Below, one piece after another: positions 1-7,975 of a DNA stretch of 28,838 bases. The notes beneath the pieces are model-generated. The model was not told the origin of the DNA. It did not search any database and worked only from the letters and a program-made list of their open reading frames with translations. The position numbers and the translations under genes were made by a program. The stretch's first letter is position 1. Each line of letters starts with the position of its first letter. The DNA comes from Bacilli bacterium (lineage in GTDB: Bacteria; Bacillota_I; Bacilli_A; RFN20; CAG-288), in the NCBI GenBank assembly GCA_022774485.1, contig JALFLX010000031.1:1-28838 (forward strand), read 5' to 3'.

Positions 1-923
1 TCATCCCAGGTGATGGTGGCTAAGGTGAGTTTGTGATCGATGGTGGTAAGTTTTGTGAAAGTTGCGCTGTAGCTTGCCTGGAACTCTCTGGTTCCGGTGA
101 TCTTGACAGTCGGTGCCGGGGTCATGATGGCGAAATCTAAGCTTGCGGTGTTGAAGGTTTCAAGGTACGAGGTGACAAGGCCTTTGGAATCGGTCTTGAC
201 TGTAACATCGGCAGCGTAATTGTCGGTTTTGTTGGAGAAGTCGGAGATACCGGAGTCTGTCTTGTAGCCGACATATTCCGGTTTTGTCTTGATGACCAAT
301 CCGCCGTCATCTAATTTTCCGTAATAATAAGGATCGTTGCAAAACTCCGGAGTAATCGCAGTGGAGGAGAGACCGAATTCTCTCCACTCATACATGTGAT
401 TTCCTTCGTATTTTAATGTGTCTGTAGTGATGTATCCGCCGAGGTTGTAAGAGACAGACTGGATGAGTTCTCCAATCTTGGTCTTAGCGGCTGCTTCTGA
501 GGCTAAGGCGACAGGATTTTCCATGGTGGAGGTGACATAGAAGTACTGGCTTCCCTCTTTGTAGACTAAAGCTTCTGTCTTTGAAGCAGTCTCAGATAGC
601 AAGAGATCTTTGGATTCTTTGCTGATCTTAAGATAGAGGTCACCGCTGGTGAAGTCGACGTCTGCTTTTGTGACATCTCTTGTCTTGTGCTTAAAGCTGT
701 CTAATTTACCGCTTCCGCCGTTGCTGTCAACATCAACATCGTAATTGGCAGTGTAGGTGAGTTGGAATTTTCCAGAGGGTTCTCCGGAGAAGCTCTCGAT
801 GATCTTGTTAGCTTCTTCCGCTTTGATCTGCTTGCCGTCTTCGCCGGTCTTTCCGCCTCCGCAAGAGGCTAATAAGGCTAAGCCGAGGATGGAGGTGAGC
901 AAGGTAATACGTTTCTGTTTCAT
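1..923 (-). CDS. Lipoprotein of unknown function (C-terminus beyond window)
   Basis: The reading frame is open from an ATG at 923 to the window edge, giving 307 codons without a stop, so the C-terminus is missing. The N-terminus is a lipoprotein signal peptide: MKQKR, a hydrophobic stretch, and lipobox L18-A19-S20-C21, followed by a flexible Gly/Lys-rich linker. The protein is therefore probably anchored on the outer face of the membrane. The mature part is rich in Thr, Ser, Tyr and Lys, with alternating patterns that suggest beta structure, but I recognise no family. A ribosome binding site (AAGGAG) lies just upstream, and the start is 13 bases beyond the stop of the esterase gene. This makes it the last visible gene of the ABC importer operon. 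A role as an accessory glycan-binding or surface protein is a guess from position only. Confidence 0.8.
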   Translation of the reverse strand, partial: MKQKRITLLTSILGLALLASCGGGKTGEDGKQIKAEEANKIIESFSGEPSGKFQLTYTANYDVDVDSNGGSGKLDSFKHKTRDVTKADVDFTSGDLYLKISKESKDLLLSETASKTEALVYKEGSQYFYVTSTMENPVALASEAAAKTKIGELIQSVSYNLGGYITTDTLKYEGNHMYEWREFGLSSTAITPEFCNDPYYYGKLDDGGLVIKTKPEYVGYKTDSGISDFSNKTDNYAADVTVKTDSKGLVTSYLETFNTASLDFAIMTPAPTVKITGTREFQASYSATFTKLTTIDHKLTLATITWD

Positions 924-936
924 TTGTTTTTCTCCT

Positions 937-1689
937 TTATTTTGTCGGCTCGTTGCCGATGAAACCTTGTTTTTGTAATGTGTCGAATATGTCATCTAAC
1001 TGTTCTCTCCAGGTCTTCCAGGAGTGATCTTTTCCTTCGAGATAGCGGTATGAGATGCCGACTTGGTTCTCTTTTAAGAATGTGTCGAGTTCTTTAGAAG
1101 CGTTGATGATGAAGTCTTCACTTCCTACCGAGAGGTAGACATGTTTTTCTTTGCCTTTGCTCTTCAGGGCGAGTTCTCTGAGCGTTCCGTATTTTGACTC
1201 ATCTAAGAAGTCTGGTTTGGTGGCGGGGGAAAGTGCGACACAGGCTTGATATTTGTCTGTGTTTTTTAAGTAGTGATATAAGGCTCCATATCCGCCCATA
1301 GAGACACCCATGATGATCAAAGGCAAATCTTTGGAAAGGAAACGGAAGTTTCCGTAGAGGAAGTCAAGGAGGTCTTCTTCGATCAGGTTGTAATAATTTT
1401 CAATCTGACCTTGGTTTAAATACCACTTGTTGTCACCGTTAAGGAAGCAGGCTGCGACGTGGTATTTCTCGAGGTAGGAGATAATCGGTGTGTTCTGCAT
1501 CCACGCTTTCTCATCGTCTCCGAAGCCGGAGAGGCAAAGAATCAACGGGTATTTTTCTTCTTGGTGTTGATAGTATTGCGGATCTTGATTTCCTAAACTT
1601 TGGTGGAGATTGAGGCTAGGGATGACAAGTTCGAAGTTCTTTTTTCTCCCGAGTGATTTGGGATAGAAGGTGAAACTGAAGGTAGCCAT
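937..1689 (-). CDS. Esterase family alpha/beta hydrolase (tributyrin esterase/EstA-like)
   Basis: This 250-aa protein resembles the PF00756 putative esterase family. The nucleophile elbow GVSMGG puts the catalytic serine at S130. The likely acid is D192 (SVGSEDF) and the likely base is H222 (GKDHSW), in the expected order. The oxyanion region LCLSGFGDDEKAW (about 51-63) matches the family's LLHGxxgd..W pattern. There is no signal peptide, so the enzyme should act in the cytoplasm. Its ATG shares one base with the TGA of the binding-protein gene, so it is translationally coupled to the importer. The likely reaction is removal of acetyl or other short acyl groups from an imported sugar. The substrate is inferred from context only. 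Confidence 0.85.
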   Translation of the reverse strand: MATFSFTFYPKSLGRKKNFELVIPSLNLHQSLGNQDPQYYQHQEEKYPLILCLSGFGDDEKAWMQNTPIISYLEKYHVAACFLNGDNKWYLNQGQIENYYNLIEEDLLDFLYGNFRFLSKDLPLIIMGVSMGGYGALYHYLKNTDKYQACVALSPATKPDFLDESKYGTLRELALKSKGKEKHVYLSVGSEDFIINASKELDTFLKENQVGISYRYLEGKDHSWKTWREQLDDIFDTLQKQGFIGNEPTK

Positions 1690-3092
1690 CAGATGCCCCT
1701 CTCTTTGTCAAAGGGGTAATAGACGAGAGTTTCTTCTATCTGATTCAGCCCTTTGACTTCTTTCTGGTATTCTTCTAAGTCTCCAGCTTCACGGTGAATC
1801 ATGCACTGGAGGTAATATTCGGTCATCTCTTTGGCTGCTCTTCTCTCTTCTTGGATGGAAGTGCCGATGGAGCCGACATAGTAGGGAAGATCTTTGATTC
1901 CTTTGTAGTCGATGTCGTTTTGACACGAGCCTGCGATTGCGAAGTAGACTCCTTTGTCGTTGCAGATTTTTGCTGCTTTGTTTCTGTCGGTGTCATCCTG
2001 CAAGGAGATGATGAAGTCTGCGCCTTGGTTACAGAGCTGGGTGGCGACCATATCTTGAGTGTTGGTGGAGGTGACAGAGCCGTTTGGCAAGACGATGCAG
2101 TTGTAGGCGGTTGCTAAGTAGCCGCGGATGAAGTCGATGTATTTCTGGACTTGATCGTTGACACTAGAGGGGGCGATGATGCCGCATGTGTATTGCTTTC
2201 CTTTGCGGAAATTCGCTTCATCTTCCGCTTGATTTGCACCGTTTTCTTCGTACATCTTAGCGACGTTCTCTTTGGAGGAGTCTTTGACAAAGTCTTGGAG
2301 GTTTTTCGCGCCGTAACTAGGATTCGTTTTATCGAAGAACTTGTCGATGTTGATTTTTCTTAAGGTGGGGTGAGAGGGATCGATGGAATCGACAGCATCC
2401 ATCTTGTCGTATTCTGCAAGGGTTTGGATGGCCCACTGGGTGATAGAGAGCTGGAGGGCTGTTCCATCTTCGTTTCTCATCGCACCTCCGTTATCAAGCG
2501 CATTGATACAGGCGGCGAAGATCGGGAGGATATGGGCGGTGTATTTTGCGACAAGGTAGGTCAACGAACCGTTGACAAAGGCTTGTCGATAGGTGTCGGA
2601 GAAGCCGCCCATGGTCGCGTTGGAGATTTTCTCTTCGACAGAGAGAATCGGTGCAGAGGCGAATTCGACGCCGTTGCAGGTGGAGATGACAGCCATCGGA
2701 TGGTAGACGGAGAACGGCTTGGAGAACTGGATGCCAGCATCCCAGTTCTGGTTGTTGACCATGTAGATGACGGCATCTTCTGGAAGATCGCAGGTCGCTT
2801 CTCTGGTGATGGTGAATTTTCTGGCATCTTTTTCGCCTTCGTATCCGGTTACGGTGATGCCGTGATCTTTCAGAGCATCGTTCATTCCTAACCACTTGTT
2901 AGTGAAATGTTGTCCTTCATATCCGTAATAGTTGTAGAGGGCGAAGAAGAGGACATTCTTGCACCCTTCAAATGTCTCGATGTCGCTCTGCTCTGTCTCT
3001 GTGCCACCGAAGATGAAGAAATCTTCGATTTTGCAAGAGGTGAGCATGCTCATTCCGAGGAGGGAAAGAAGCGCTTTGGTTTTTGTTTTCAT
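1689..3092 (-). CDS. ABC importer substrate-binding lipoprotein (type 1 periplasmic-binding fold)
   Basis: The 467-aa protein starts with a lipoprotein signal (MKTKTK, hydrophobic core, lipobox L17-T18-S19-C20). The C-terminal half contains a type 1 binding-protein pattern: CGIIAPSSVNDQVQKYIDFIRG (about 304-325), the QGADFIISLQDD strand with a following helix, and GVYFAIAGS. These match the sugar (RbsB-like) and BMP nucleoside-binding families. At 467 aa it is longer than most RbsB proteins (about 300), with an extended N-terminal lobe rich in Asp and Asn. It overlaps the upstream permease by four bases (ATGA) and the downstream esterase by one. Two different permeases plus a dual ATPase is the layout of YtfQRT-YjfF and BmpA-NupABC, so both sugar and nucleoside substrates remain possible. 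Sugar is favoured by the neighbouring uronate genes. Confidence 0.8.
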   Translation of the reverse strand: MKTKTKALLSLLGMSMLTSCKIEDFFIFGGTETEQSDIETFEGCKNVLFFALYNYYGYEGQHFTNKWLGMNDALKDHGITVTGYEGEKDARKFTITREATCDLPEDAVIYMVNNQNWDAGIQFSKPFSVYHPMAVISTCNGVEFASAPILSVEEKISNATMGGFSDTYRQAFVNGSLTYLVAKYTAHILPIFAACINALDNGGAMRNEDGTALQLSITQWAIQTLAEYDKMDAVDSIDPSHPTLRKINIDKFFDKTNPSYGAKNLQDFVKDSSKENVAKMYEENGANQAEDEANFRKGKQYTCGIIAPSSVNDQVQKYIDFIRGYLATAYNCIVLPNGSVTSTNTQDMVATQLCNQGADFIISLQDDTDRNKAAKICNDKGVYFAIAGSCQNDIDYKGIKDLPYYVGSIGTSIQEERRAAKEMTEYYLQCMIHREAGDLEEYQKEVKGLNQIEETLVYYPFDKERGI

Positions 3093-4213
3093 GCTTTTTC
3101 AGCTCCTTTCTTATTCGGATTGAGACGTTTTTCTTCAAAGATGTACTTCTTCATCTTCAGCCAGTTGAGGAAGCGATCTTTGTCGACCATGTAGACTAAG
3201 ACAGCGAAGACGGAGAAGCCGTTTAAGAGGCTGGAGATGGTGGAGGATAAGCCGATTGCTGCCGCGTTATCAAAGCCGTAGGAGTATAAGAGAGTGGTGG
3301 ATAAGACACCTAATAGAAGTCCGACTATCTGGTTGCTGTACTTGGCTAAGATACCGCCGATAAAGATAGGTAAGAAGTTTTTAAAGACAGTTCCTGAGGA
3401 GGCTAAGTTGATGTTGATGGTGATGGAAGAGGTGCCGCAGGAGGACATGACTTGATAGATAGCGATGAGAGCACCGGCGATGATGAAAGAGATGATGCAG
3501 TGGCTGATCTCATTGATGCCGGTATCGACAGAGATTTTCTGGTTGTAGACTAAAGCGAGTTTGTTGTATCCGTAACGGGTGTAGCAAAGAGCGCTTGCCA
3601 TGATAAGGCAGATGATGAGAAGCATTGGGATTAAGATGATCGGCTCTTGGAAGAAGGAGGTGGTGTGAGCGCCACCGGTGAGGTTGACAGTGCCAGTGGA
3701 GCCGGTCGCATTTCCGACGACTTTGGCAATACCTTCATAGACTAAGCACATGCCTAAGCTGACGACAATCGGAGGGAGTTTGGTGAGGATGAGGACGATG
3801 GAGTGGATGAATCCTAAGATCATGCCAAAGAGGATAGAGACAAATAAGAAGAGGAAGATGTTGTTGACAGTGGCGATGTCAGGGACAATCAGAGAGGCAA
3901 AGAGGCAAGCTAAGATGCCAGTTGCACCTAAGGAGAAGTCCATACGTCCGGAGTTGAGGTTGGTGTTTAAGGCTAAGGCAGCGATGAGGGTCATGAGCAT
4001 GGATTTTGCCATGATCATGATGTTGGCGATGTTGTCTTTGCTGGAGCCGATGATGAAGAGGCCGGTGCCGCTGATGTTGGATAAGAGGATTGCGACAAGG
4101 AGCATCACCACGGGGCAAAGGAGGGACCAGAAGAGTTTCTTTCCGATGCTCTTCAGTTTGAGATTGGCGAAGAATGGACTTTTCGAATATTGAATCGGTT
4201 TCGTGTATTTCAT
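3089..4213 (-). CDS. ABC importer permease, RbsC/YjfF-like (BPD_transp_2)
   Basis: I place the start at the ATG at 4213 (374 aa). A longer frame opens at a GTG at 4258, but the ATG has GGAGG about 8 bases upstream and gives the four-base ATGA overlap seen at other junctions of this operon. The product is a multi-spanning membrane protein of the BPD_transp_2 family. The diagnostic sequence SGRMDFSLGATG (about 88-99) corresponds to the G-I-D-L-S-V-G motif of RbsC and MglC. It has about eight to ten hydrophobic segments and a short cytoplasmic N-terminus, with no helical extension, unlike its partner permease. It should form the transmembrane channel together with the 495-aa permease encoded just upstream. 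Confidence 0.9.
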   Translation of the reverse strand: MKYTKPIQYSKSPFFANLKLKSIGKKLFWSLLCPVVMLLVAILLSNISGTGLFIIGSSKDNIANIMIMAKSMLMTLIAALALNTNLNSGRMDFSLGATGILACLFASLIVPDIATVNNIFLFLFVSILFGMILGFIHSIVLILTKLPPIVVSLGMCLVYEGIAKVVGNATGSTGTVNLTGGAHTTSFFQEPIILIPMLLIICLIMASALCYTRYGYNKLALVYNQKISVDTGINEISHCIISFIIAGALIAIYQVMSSCGTSSITININLASSGTVFKNFLPIFIGGILAKYSNQIVGLLLGVLSTTLLYSYGFDNAAAIGLSSTISSLLNGFSVFAVLVYMVDKDRFLNWLKMKKYIFEEKRLNPNKKGAEKA

Positions 4214-5697
4214 TGGATCGTACCTCCAGAAGCGAGCATTTTTCCTCTGGTATCCCACATGTTGGCTAAGCTGACGATGAGGAAGATGATGCCTTTGGCT
4301 AAGTAGCAGTAATCTCCGACTTGGAATGCAGGGGTTGAGATGGCGGCGAAGAATTCATCGAGGAAAACGGAGAAGAAAGCACCGATGATTGCGCAGCTGA
4401 CTTTGGATTTCGGACCGCCGCTAGTGGTCATACCGCCGAAGACGATCGCGATGACGACATTGAGGCCGACTTGGCTTAAGACAGTAGCGGAACCGAATTT
4501 GGATCCGCTCTTAGTGCAGGCGAAGAGGAAACCGCAGATGCCTAATCCGATACCGGAAATCGCAAAGGAGATTAGGCCGGCTTTCATCAAGTCGATACCG
4601 TTGAATTTGGCAGCTTTTTTGTTGGAGCCGATGAATTTGTTTCTTCTTCCGACTTTGGTGTAGTTGAAGATGAACCAGCAGAGGATGAAGAAGAGGGCTA
4701 AGAAGGAAGCGTAGACCCAAGCGTTATCGATCATGCCTTCATCGACTGAGATGAGGCCGCCGTTTGAGGAGAAGATCGCATCGGAGATAGCGGCTAAGAT
4801 GTTCATCATGGTCAAGGTCATAACCATAACAGGGAGGTTGAGCATGGTGGCTAAGACGGCGTTGACGATGCCTAAGAAAGCGCCTAGGAGCACTGCGATA
4901 AGCAAGGAGACAAAGAGGTTGTGGGTGTTGTTGTATAAGAGCGCTGCGATGGTGGCGCACATGAGGGAAGCGTTACCTAAGGACATATCGAAGCCACCCT
5001 GGGAGTAGATGAAGACAGCGCCTGTGGCGACAACAGCGACGAAGATGCCGTTGTTGATGACATCTCCTAAGTTTCCAGAATATCCGGTGATGGTTTTTCC
5101 GATGTAGTAGGCTAAGATGATGAGAAGAAGCATCAGAAGTGGGATTTTGTTGATCCAGAATTTTTTGCTGAGCAAGCTGGCTTTGAGATTGACAGTTCCG
5201 TAATATTCAAGCTGTTTGTTCTTCAAGCGGTCTACAGGACTCTCTTTCGTTCCGGCTAAGGAAAGAATCTTGAGGTATTCGTCGTGGATTTCTTTGCGGA
5301 GGAGTTTGGTGTTGGTGACTAGGGATTCATAACTGCTGTTTTCTTTTCTCATGCTTCTCTTGCAGTTGATTTCGATGCCTTTTCTAATATCGGAATAATC
5401 TCTCTGGTCTTTTTTGGTGGGTGTTTGGATTTTTAAGTAGTCTTCTTCTGCTTTCTTCAAGCTGTTTTCTTTCAAGTCTTTAAATTCCTGGAGGGCTTTC
5501 TTGTGATCTTCTTCGATTTTTATGAGATTGGCTTTGATCGCAGTCTTGCTCTCGAGATCTTTCTTTTTGAAGAGTTCTTGAAGCTCTTTTCGAAACGTGT
5601 CTTTTTTCTCTTTGTCCGCATCTTTTAAGGAAGAGGCTTTTTCGATGAGATCAGCGTCGAAGTGAAGATAGGTGTTGACTTGTTCTGTCTGTTCCAT
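4210..5697 (-). CDS. ABC importer permease with long N-terminal helical extension
   Basis: Residues from about 184 onward are an ordinary BPD_transp_2 permease: the first membrane helix is at about 184-202, GGFDMSLGNAS is at 234-244 (the GIDLSVG motif), and the coupling region GLNVVIAIVFGGMTTSGG is at 411-428. In front sits a hydrophilic 180-residue region packed with Lys and Glu and almost without Gly or Pro over residues 20-90. It is predicted by eye to be helical or coiled coil. Usual family members are about 310-350 aa, so the extension explains the 495-aa length. It should lie in the cytoplasm next to the ATPase, which carries a similar insertion. The start ATG at 5697 follows an AAGGAGGAAT-type ribosome binding site, 13 bases after the ATPase stop. 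Confidence 0.88.
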   Translation of the reverse strand: MEQTEQVNTYLHFDADLIEKASSLKDADKEKKDTFRKELQELFKKKDLESKTAIKANLIKIEEDHKKALQEFKDLKENSLKKAEEDYLKIQTPTKKDQRDYSDIRKGIEINCKRSMRKENSSYESLVTNTKLLRKEIHDEYLKILSLAGTKESPVDRLKNKQLEYYGTVNLKASLLSKKFWINKIPLLMLLLIILAYYIGKTITGYSGNLGDVINNGIFVAVVATGAVFIYSQGGFDMSLGNASLMCATIAALLYNNTHNLFVSLLIAVLLGAFLGIVNAVLATMLNLPVMVMTLTMMNILAAISDAIFSSNGGLISVDEGMIDNAWVYASFLALFFILCWFIFNYTKVGRRNKFIGSNKKAAKFNGIDLMKAGLISFAISGIGLGICGFLFACTKSGSKFGSATVLSQVGLNVVIAIVFGGMTTSGGPKSKVSCAIIGAFFSVFLDEFFAAISTPAFQVGDYCYLAKGIIFLIVSLANMWDTRGKMLASGGTIQ

Positions 5698-5710
5698 TGT
5701 CTATTCCTCC

Positions 5711-7771
5711 TTAAATCATGTATTGGACGATCTCTTCTTGGGTCAGCTCAGGACTTCTTGCAAACTCTTTGGCGATCTGGCCATCTTTCATGATGAGAAT
5801 GCGGTCTGCCATACCGATGAGTTCGGGGAGTTCTTCGGAGATCATGATGATCGACTTTCCTTCTTTCTTCATCTTGTATAAGAGCTGATAGATGAACTGT
5901 TTGACACCGATATCGACACCGCGGGTTGGGCAGTCGAGGATGAGGATGTCAGAATCGTTTGCAATCCACTTGGCGAAGGAGACTTTCTGTTTGTTACCGC
6001 CAGAGAGGGTGGAAACAAGCTGTTCGGTGGAGTTGCATTTGATTTGTAAGTCTTTGGCTTGTTTGTTGACGAGTTTCTTCTCATCAGATTTGAGGATGAG
6101 GAAGTTTGCTTTGGCGATGTTGTTGATAGAGGCGATGGCGATGTTGTCGAAGATGGAGGATTTCAAGGCGAGAGCTTCAACATCTCTGTTTTTGGAGAGG
6201 TATCCGATCTTCTGTTTCATCGCGAAGGATTCACTCTTGACTAATTTGTCTAAGTTTTCGCCGGCATAGACGAATCCACCTTCCATCTTGATGTTTCCAA
6301 AGAGGGCTTTTCCTAAGGTGTGCATACCGCATTCGGAGAGACCACCGATGCCGAGAATTTCTCCTTTGTGAAGTTCGAGATTGACATGGCGAAGTTGGTT
6401 TTTCTCGATGCCGTCAACCATCTTAAGAACGACTTGTTCAGAGGAGGTACCGTCGTAATCGGAGCGGTAATAATCTCCTTTGAGCTCTCTTCCGATCATG
6501 AATTTCTTGATCTGATCTGGATCGAATTCTCCTTTGCTCTTGGTGAGATTGGCGACGATGTTTCCATCTCTTAAGACGGTGAGGGTATCGCATTTCTCCA
6601 TGAGTTCATCGAGGTCGTGGGAGATAAACAAGACGGATTTGTTCTGGTTCTTGAGCTCTTCCATTTTCTTGTAAAGGAGGTTTCTTCCTGTCTCGCTTAA
6701 GGCGGTGGTGGTCTCATCGACAATGAAAATTTCAGGATTCTTGTTTAAGCACTTAGCGATTTCGATGAGTTTTCTAGCCTGCATGTCATAAGCGGCTGTG
6801 ATCATGGCAGGGTTGATGTCATTTGCGCCGATGTTGCTCAAGGCTTTGGCGGCGTGTTTTCTCAACTTCTTTCCGTTGACGAAGAGTCCGAAGAAGGTGT
6901 TGAGGAAGAATGTTTTCACTTTGTTTTGGATGTGTTCTGGATTCTTAATTTTCTGCAACGCGTTGAGATAGTGGTTTTTCAATGAGGTGACATCAGTTTT
7001 TAAGAAGGATTTTTTTAGGTAGAGGTTTCTCTTCAAGATTTTGACTTTATTCTCGTAGTCTTTCTCATTGAGCTTGTGTTCGTGTTCTCTTCTTCTCTTG
7101 ACGTATATCTCTTCAAGTTTCTCTTCATTCTTGTCGTAGAATTCATCGATGCTTTTCTCTTTTGTAGAATATGCATCAAAGAGAGCTTTGGCATCACTGT
7201 TGAACTGTTCGATGATGTCATTTAAGCTCTTCTCTTGATCTTTCTTAAGTTCAGCATTGAGCGCTTGGTATTTTTCAAGAAGTGTTTTCTTACTCTCTTT
7301 GACAAAGTTAGAACGCTGTTTTTTATCGGCGTTCTTTTCATTTGCTAAGAATTCTTCTGCGCATTTATCAAAGTCAGTTAATGAAAGGTGGAAGAGAGGG
7401 GAGAAGTTTTCTACTTTCTTTTCTTCGAAGTAATGGGCACCGGAGAAGTTCTTCAACTCTCCTAAGAAAATGTTCTCAGCGACGGAGATCTCGGAGATGG
7501 TTCCATTCTCTTGTACGATGATACCGATGCCACCTTGGAGCGCATCAACCATGGATTTTGGATTCCAAGGTTTTCCGTGATATTCCATCTGGCCGCTAGT
7601 CTTTTCATAAATACCTGTCATAATCTGAGACATGGTAGATTTACCAGAGCCGTTTTCTCCGATGAAGCCGCGGATCTCACCGGGGTAGATTTCAATAGAG
7701 ACATCGTTCAGCGCGATTGTTGGACCGAATTGTTTTACGATATGGGAAGCTTTAAAAATTGGTTCTGCCAT
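5711..7771 (-). CDS. Dual-domain sugar/nucleoside ABC importer ATPase with helical insertion
   Basis: The start is the ATG at 7771 (686 aa), with AAGGAG about 8 bases upstream; a GTG at 7789 would add six residues. It is an RbsA/MglA/NupA-type protein with two ATPase domains. Domain 1: Walker A GENGSGKST at 38-46, Q-loop near 87, Walker B IFIVDETT with D352-E353, and switch His385. Domain 2: signature LSGGNKQKV at 589-597 and Walker B LDCPTRGVD at 612-620. Between the Q-loop and the signature position of domain 1 lies about 180 residues (roughly 125-305) of Lys/Glu-rich helical sequence. The domain 1 signature is not recognisable (TAAYDMQARK, about 325-334), the domain 2 Walker A is GLSECGMHTLG, and the catalytic Glu of domain 2 is Cys614. 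Usual length is about 500 aa. It is the first gene of the operon. Confidence 0.92.
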   Translation of the reverse strand: MAEPIFKASHIVKQFGPTIALNDVSIEIYPGEIRGFIGENGSGKSTMSQIMTGIYEKTSGQMEYHGKPWNPKSMVDALQGGIGIIVQENGTISEISVAENIFLGELKNFSGAHYFEEKKVENFSPLFHLSLTDFDKCAEEFLANEKNADKKQRSNFVKESKKTLLEKYQALNAELKKDQEKSLNDIIEQFNSDAKALFDAYSTKEKSIDEFYDKNEEKLEEIYVKRRREHEHKLNEKDYENKVKILKRNLYLKKSFLKTDVTSLKNHYLNALQKIKNPEHIQNKVKTFFLNTFFGLFVNGKKLRKHAAKALSNIGANDINPAMITAAYDMQARKLIEIAKCLNKNPEIFIVDETTTALSETGRNLLYKKMEELKNQNKSVLFISHDLDELMEKCDTLTVLRDGNIVANLTKSKGEFDPDQIKKFMIGRELKGDYYRSDYDGTSSEQVVLKMVDGIEKNQLRHVNLELHKGEILGIGGLSECGMHTLGKALFGNIKMEGGFVYAGENLDKLVKSESFAMKQKIGYLSKNRDVEALALKSSIFDNIAIASINNIAKANFLILKSDEKKLVNKQAKDLQIKCNSTEQLVSTLSGGNKQKVSFAKWIANDSDILILDCPTRGVDIGVKQFIYQLLYKMKKEGKSIIMISEELPELIGMADRILIMKDGQIAKEFARSPELTQEEIVQYMI

Positions 7772-7788
7772 ATATGCTTTCTCCTTCA

Positions 7789-7810
7789 CAATAACATTTT
7801 ATTGTTATTG
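7789..7810 (-). promoter_or_regulatory. 5'-UTR hairpin next to the ribosome binding site of the importer operon
   Basis: Perfect inverted repeat CAATAACA / TGTTATTG (7789-7796 and 7803-7810) with a six-base AT loop. In the minus-strand mRNA it folds directly upstream of the AAGGAG ribosome binding site of the ATPase gene. It could protect the 5' end or modulate translation; function is inferred. Confidence 0.45.
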
Positions 7811-7822
7811 AAAGAGCTTTCA
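7809..7822. promoter_or_regulatory. Candidate CcpA cre site
   Basis: TGAAAGAGCTTTCA is a perfect 6+2+6 palindrome that matches the cre consensus TGWAANCGNTNWCA at 13 of 14 positions (C at position 7 is A). It lies 38 bases upstream of the importer ATG at 7771, on the leader side, where CcpA could block transcription when preferred sugars are present. CcpA itself is not in the window. Confidence 0.55.
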
Positions 7823-7839
7823 CATTGAGTGTTTTGTAT

Positions 7840-7855
7840 AAAGATGTGCATCTTT
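7840..7855. promoter_or_regulatory. Palindromic candidate operator in the divergent promoter region
   Basis: AAAGATGTGCATCTTT is a perfect palindrome (7-base arms, TG centre) between the importer operon and the AraC-type regulator gene. It touches a possible minus-strand -10 (TATACA, 7835-7840) that has no good -35, which would fit activator-dependent expression. Which protein binds it is unknown. Confidence 0.35.
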
Positions 7856-7920
7856 TTTTCTTTTTAAATAATAATCAATATTTATTTTATAAATATAAAA
7901 ATCAAAAAAGTGCAGTTATA

Positions 7921-7949
7921 TTCGCTTTGTCAAAAGTAAATAGTATAAT
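7921..7949 (+). promoter_or_regulatory. Candidate promoter of the AraC-GH39 regulator gene
   Basis: A consensus -10 TATAAT at 7944-7949 lies 26 bases before the regulator ATG. At 17 bases upstream there is only a weak -35 (TTCGCT, 7921-7926), preceded by very AT-rich DNA (7861-7920) that could act as an UP element. Confidence 0.4.
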
Positions 7950-7975
7950 ATCTTCACTTATGTGAGGTGAAAAGG

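Noticed and set aside
2370..2891. 173-codon plus-strand frame inside the binding-protein gene
   Set aside because: It is the antisense reading of a well-supported lipoprotein gene with overlapping neighbours.
4214..4258. GTG start extending the 374-aa permease by 15 residues
   Set aside because: The ATG at 4213 has a well-placed GGAGG and gives the ATGA overlap seen at the permease/binding-protein junction.
7840..7860. Palindrome plus T-run as a plus-strand terminator
   Set aside because: No plus-strand gene ends nearby, the perfect dyad leaves too short a loop, and it lies in a divergent promoter region, so an operator is more likely.
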